This document shows, piece after piece, positions 62,449 through 64,000 of a stretch of DNA of 64,000 bases. Below the pieces are notes generated by a model. It did not search any database, had not been told where the DNA came from, and saw only the letters and a program-made list of their open reading frames with translations. Source of the DNA: Nocardioides silvaticus (GTDB lineage: Bacteria; Actinomycetota; Actinomycetes; Propionibacteriales; Nocardioidaceae); contig NZ_QGDD01000002.1 in NCBI RefSeq assembly GCF_003160695.1, forward strand, positions 248,001 through 312,000, read 5' to 3'. Made by a program: the position numbers and the translations under genes. Position 1 is the first letter of the stretch; every line of letters begins with the position of its first letter.

Positions 62449-62578
62449 GGAGCGGAACTGTACGACGGAACATCCGTGATTATCGGATCGGACACGTTCA
62501 GGACATTTGACCCGATAGCGTGACACACCGCGGTCCGGACTCGTTGGTGACATGTGTAACGGGTCACAGTATGGTTCG

Positions 62579-62609
62579 TTGACCACGTAACGAGAACACG
62601 TTCTAGTAT
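62579..62609 (+). promoter_or_regulatory. Promoter of the second mce locus
   Basis: TTGACC (62579-62584) as -35 and TAGTAT (62604-62609) as -10, separated by 19 bp. The KstR-like operator fills the spacer and touches the -10. The first start codon with a Shine-Dalgarno follows about 33 bp downstream, so this message has a leader, unlike many others in the window. Confidence 0.65.
62593..62604. promoter_or_regulatory. KstR-like operator
   Basis: AGAAC-AC-GTTCT with perfect 5-bp arms, in the longer context CGAGAACACGTTCTAG. It matches the KstR consensus core AACnnGTT of mycobacteria and rhodococci, where KstR represses cholesterol uptake and degradation genes including mce4. The position inside the promoter spacer is right for repression. 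Confidence 0.75.
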
Positions 62610-62641
62610 TGCTGCGACATGGTGTCAGTCAGGCGGGGGAG

Positions 62642-63424
62642 GTGACCGGGTTGGCGTTCAGCGCTGCTTCGGTCATCCGTGGACCCGGCGAGATGGCGGT
62701 CATGACCGTCGAGGTCACCAAGCGGATCTTCACCAAGCCGTTCCAGTTTCGCGAGTTCATCGAGCAGGCCTGGTTCATCACCAGCGTGACGCTGATGCCG
62801 ACGATCCTGGTCTCGATCCCCTTCGGCGCCGTCATCTCGCTGCAGGTCGGGAACCTCACCGGTCAGCTCGGCGCCCAGTCCTTCGCCGGTGCCACCGCGG
62901 TGCTGGCGACGGTCCGCGAGGCCGCGCCGATCGCCGCGGCGATGATCATCGCCGGTGCCGCCGGCTCCGCCATCTGCTCCGACCTCGGCGCGCGCAGGAT
63001 CCGCGAGGAGATCGACGCGATGGAGGTGCTCGGCATCGACCCGCTCGAGCGGCTCGTCGCGCCTCGGGTCGTCGCGACCATGTTCGTCGCCGCCATGATC
63101 AACGGCATCGTGATCGCCGCCGGCATCGGGGGCGGCTACTTCTTCACCGTCATCGTGCAGGACGGCTCGGCCGGAGCGTTCCTCTCCTCCTTCACGGCGC
63201 TCGCCTCGCTGCCCGACCTCTACATCGCCATGATCAAGGCGATCATCTTCGGCTTCCTGGCCGCGATCGTGGGGGCCTACAAGGGCCTCAACGCCGGCGG
63301 TGGGCCTCTCGGCGTCGGCCGCGCGGTGAACGAGTCGGTCATCGTCGCGTTCATGCTGCTGTTCTTCCTCAACGCGGTGATCTCCGCGATCTACTTCCAG
63401 GTCGTTCCTCCGGTGGGGCTCTGA
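62642..63424 (+). CDS. YrbE-type (MlaE family) permease A of the second (mce4-type) locus
   Basis: 260 residues with the MlaE loop EEIDAMEVLGIDPLERLVAP and the family start region FTKPFQFREFIEQAWFITSV, which closely resembles mycobacterial YrbE4A (RRPFQFREFLDQTWF pattern). It is the inner-membrane channel of a lipid, probably sterol, importer. GTG 62642 is chosen because LAFSAASVIRG then aligns with the family N-terminus. TTG 62651 has better spacing from GGGGGAGG, and a TTG at 62609 lies inside the -10 and is excluded. YrbE B follows after 1 bp. Confidence 0.88.
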   Translation: MTGLAFSAASVIRGPGEMAVMTVEVTKRIFTKPFQFREFIEQAWFITSVTLMPTILVSIPFGAVISLQVGNLTGQLGAQSFAGATAVLATVREAAPIAAAMIIAGAAGSAICSDLGARRIREEIDAMEVLGIDPLERLVAPRVVATMFVAAMINGIVIAAGIGGGYFFTVIVQDGSAGAFLSSFTALASLPDLYIAMIKAIIFGFLAAIVGAYKGLNAGGGPLGVGRAVNESVIVAFMLLFFLNAVISAIYFQVVPPVGL

Positions 63425-63425
63425 C

Positions 63426-64000
63426 ATGGCAGTTGTTTCCGAGCTCGCGGGCGACGCCCTCCAGGCGCGCCGCCGCTCCCTGGAGCAGTACGGCGACCAG
63501 CTGCTGTTCTACGTCAAGGCGATCGTCTGGGTGCCCGCCGCGATCAAGCGCTACCCCCGCGAGATCACCAACACCCTGGCCGAGGTCGCCTTCGGCGCGG
63601 GCGGACTGAGCGTCATCGCGGGCTCGGTCGGCGTCATCGCGTTCATGTCGTTCTTCGCCGGCACCGAGGTCGGTCTCCAGGGCTACGCATCGTTGAGCCA
63701 GATCGGCGTGGCCAAGTTCAGCGCCTTCATCTCCGCCTACTTCAACACGCGCGAGGTGGCGCCCCTGGTCTCGGCGATCGCACTCGCCGCCACGGTCGGT
63801 TGCGGCTACACCGCCCGCCTGGGCGCGATGCGGATCTCCGAGGAGATCGACGCCCTCGAGGTGATGGCGGTCCCGTCGCTGCCGTTCCTGGTGACGACGC
63901 GCATCATCGCGGCGTTCGTCGCCGTGATCCCGCTCTACATCGTGGCGCTGTGCGCGTCGTACCTCTCGCCACGACTCATCGTCGTCTACATCTACGGCCA
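63426..64000 (+). CDS. YrbE-type permease B of the second mce locus, 5' part only
   Basis: The first 191 codons are visible (ATG 63426); the gene runs off the right edge with no stop. It begins MAVVSELAGDALQARRRSLE. The shared YrbE B segment ISAYFNTREVAPLVSAIALA and the MlaE motif SEEIDALEVMAVPSLPFLVT are present. It is paired with the preceding permease. The Mce proteins A-F and any sterol genes are expected downstream, outside the window. Confidence 0.9.
   Translation, partial: MAVVSELAGDALQARRRSLEQYGDQLLFYVKAIVWVPAAIKRYPREITNTLAEVAFGAGGLSVIAGSVGVIAFMSFFAGTEVGLQGYASLSQIGVAKFSAFISAYFNTREVAPLVSAIALAATVGCGYTARLGAMRISEEIDALEVMAVPSLPFLVTTRIIAAFVAVIPLYIVALCASYLSPRLIVVYIYG

Noticed and set aside
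62609-62641. TTG 62609 as start of the second-locus YrbE A, or the short ATG frame at 62619
   Set aside because: TTG 62609 lies in the -10 hexamer, so it cannot be in the message. The ATG at 62619 is out of frame and stops after a few codons.

Overview
This window is 64 kb of ordinary-looking chromosome from a very GC-rich actinobacterium (about 70% G+C by eye). The best guess is a member of the Nocardioidaceae, probably Nocardioides or a close relative. The evidence is the gene set (SepH, DUF4193/DUF3093/DUF3710/DUF3159, ECF42 with a DGPF partner, actinobacterial coproporphyrin ferrochelatase, two mce loci, FadA2/FabG4/HtdX) and dispersed GGTCTCGATAC...CTACTCGACC palindromes of a kind I associate with Nocardioides genomes. 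No phage, transposase, CRISPR array, tRNA or rRNA gene was seen, and nothing looks like a defence island.

Layout. 1-9 kb: 3' end of a glutamate-cysteine ligase, an ECF42 sigma factor with its DGPF partner, a stress protein plus rhodanese pair, a two-domain acyl-CoA reductase, sepH, and a 640-bp non-coding stretch built of two large nested palindromes. 9-22 kb: aldono-lactone oxidase and an MFS exporter; cpfC plus an inositol-phosphatase-like gene; then a block conserved from mycobacteria to streptomycetes (DUF4193, DUF3093, dut, DUF3710, OB-fold, DUF3159, two TrkA proteins, an APC permease and a TRAM/RumA-type RNA methyltransferase). 22-29 kb: two secreted proteins of unknown function, a DHFR-like protein, and an ABC-2 export operon divergent from an ABC exporter. 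29-40 kb: aconitase, lipoproteins, a thiamine-linked gene pair, an ASCH-type/HhH protein, Nudix, dxs, a metalloprotease-like lipoprotein, a PAC2 protein and TesB.

40-48 kb is lipid metabolism and DNA repair: HtdX-like dehydratase and FabG4 divergent from FadA2, a TetR regulator, an ATP-dependent DNA ligase, a second TetR and a HhH-GPD glycosylase. 48-57 kb is a complete mce operon (two YrbE permeases, six Mce proteins, one Mce-associated protein) with tightly coupled junctions. 57-62.5 kb holds a phospholipase-D-type cardiolipin synthase, an SDR, a CMD/AhpD-like protein, uvrB and a K+-channel-like protein. At 62.6 kb a second mce locus begins. Its promoter carries a near-consensus KstR operator, which predicts a sterol-uptake (mce4-type) function, and the locus runs off the right edge.

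Two general patterns stand out. First, fifteen genes have a TANNNT hexamer 6-8 nt before the start codon, the layout of leaderless transcripts, which also fixes several start codons. Second, candidate operators sit upstream of the lipid, aconitase and transporter genes. The most unusual unexplained sequence is the palindromic region at 8.7-9.24 kb.
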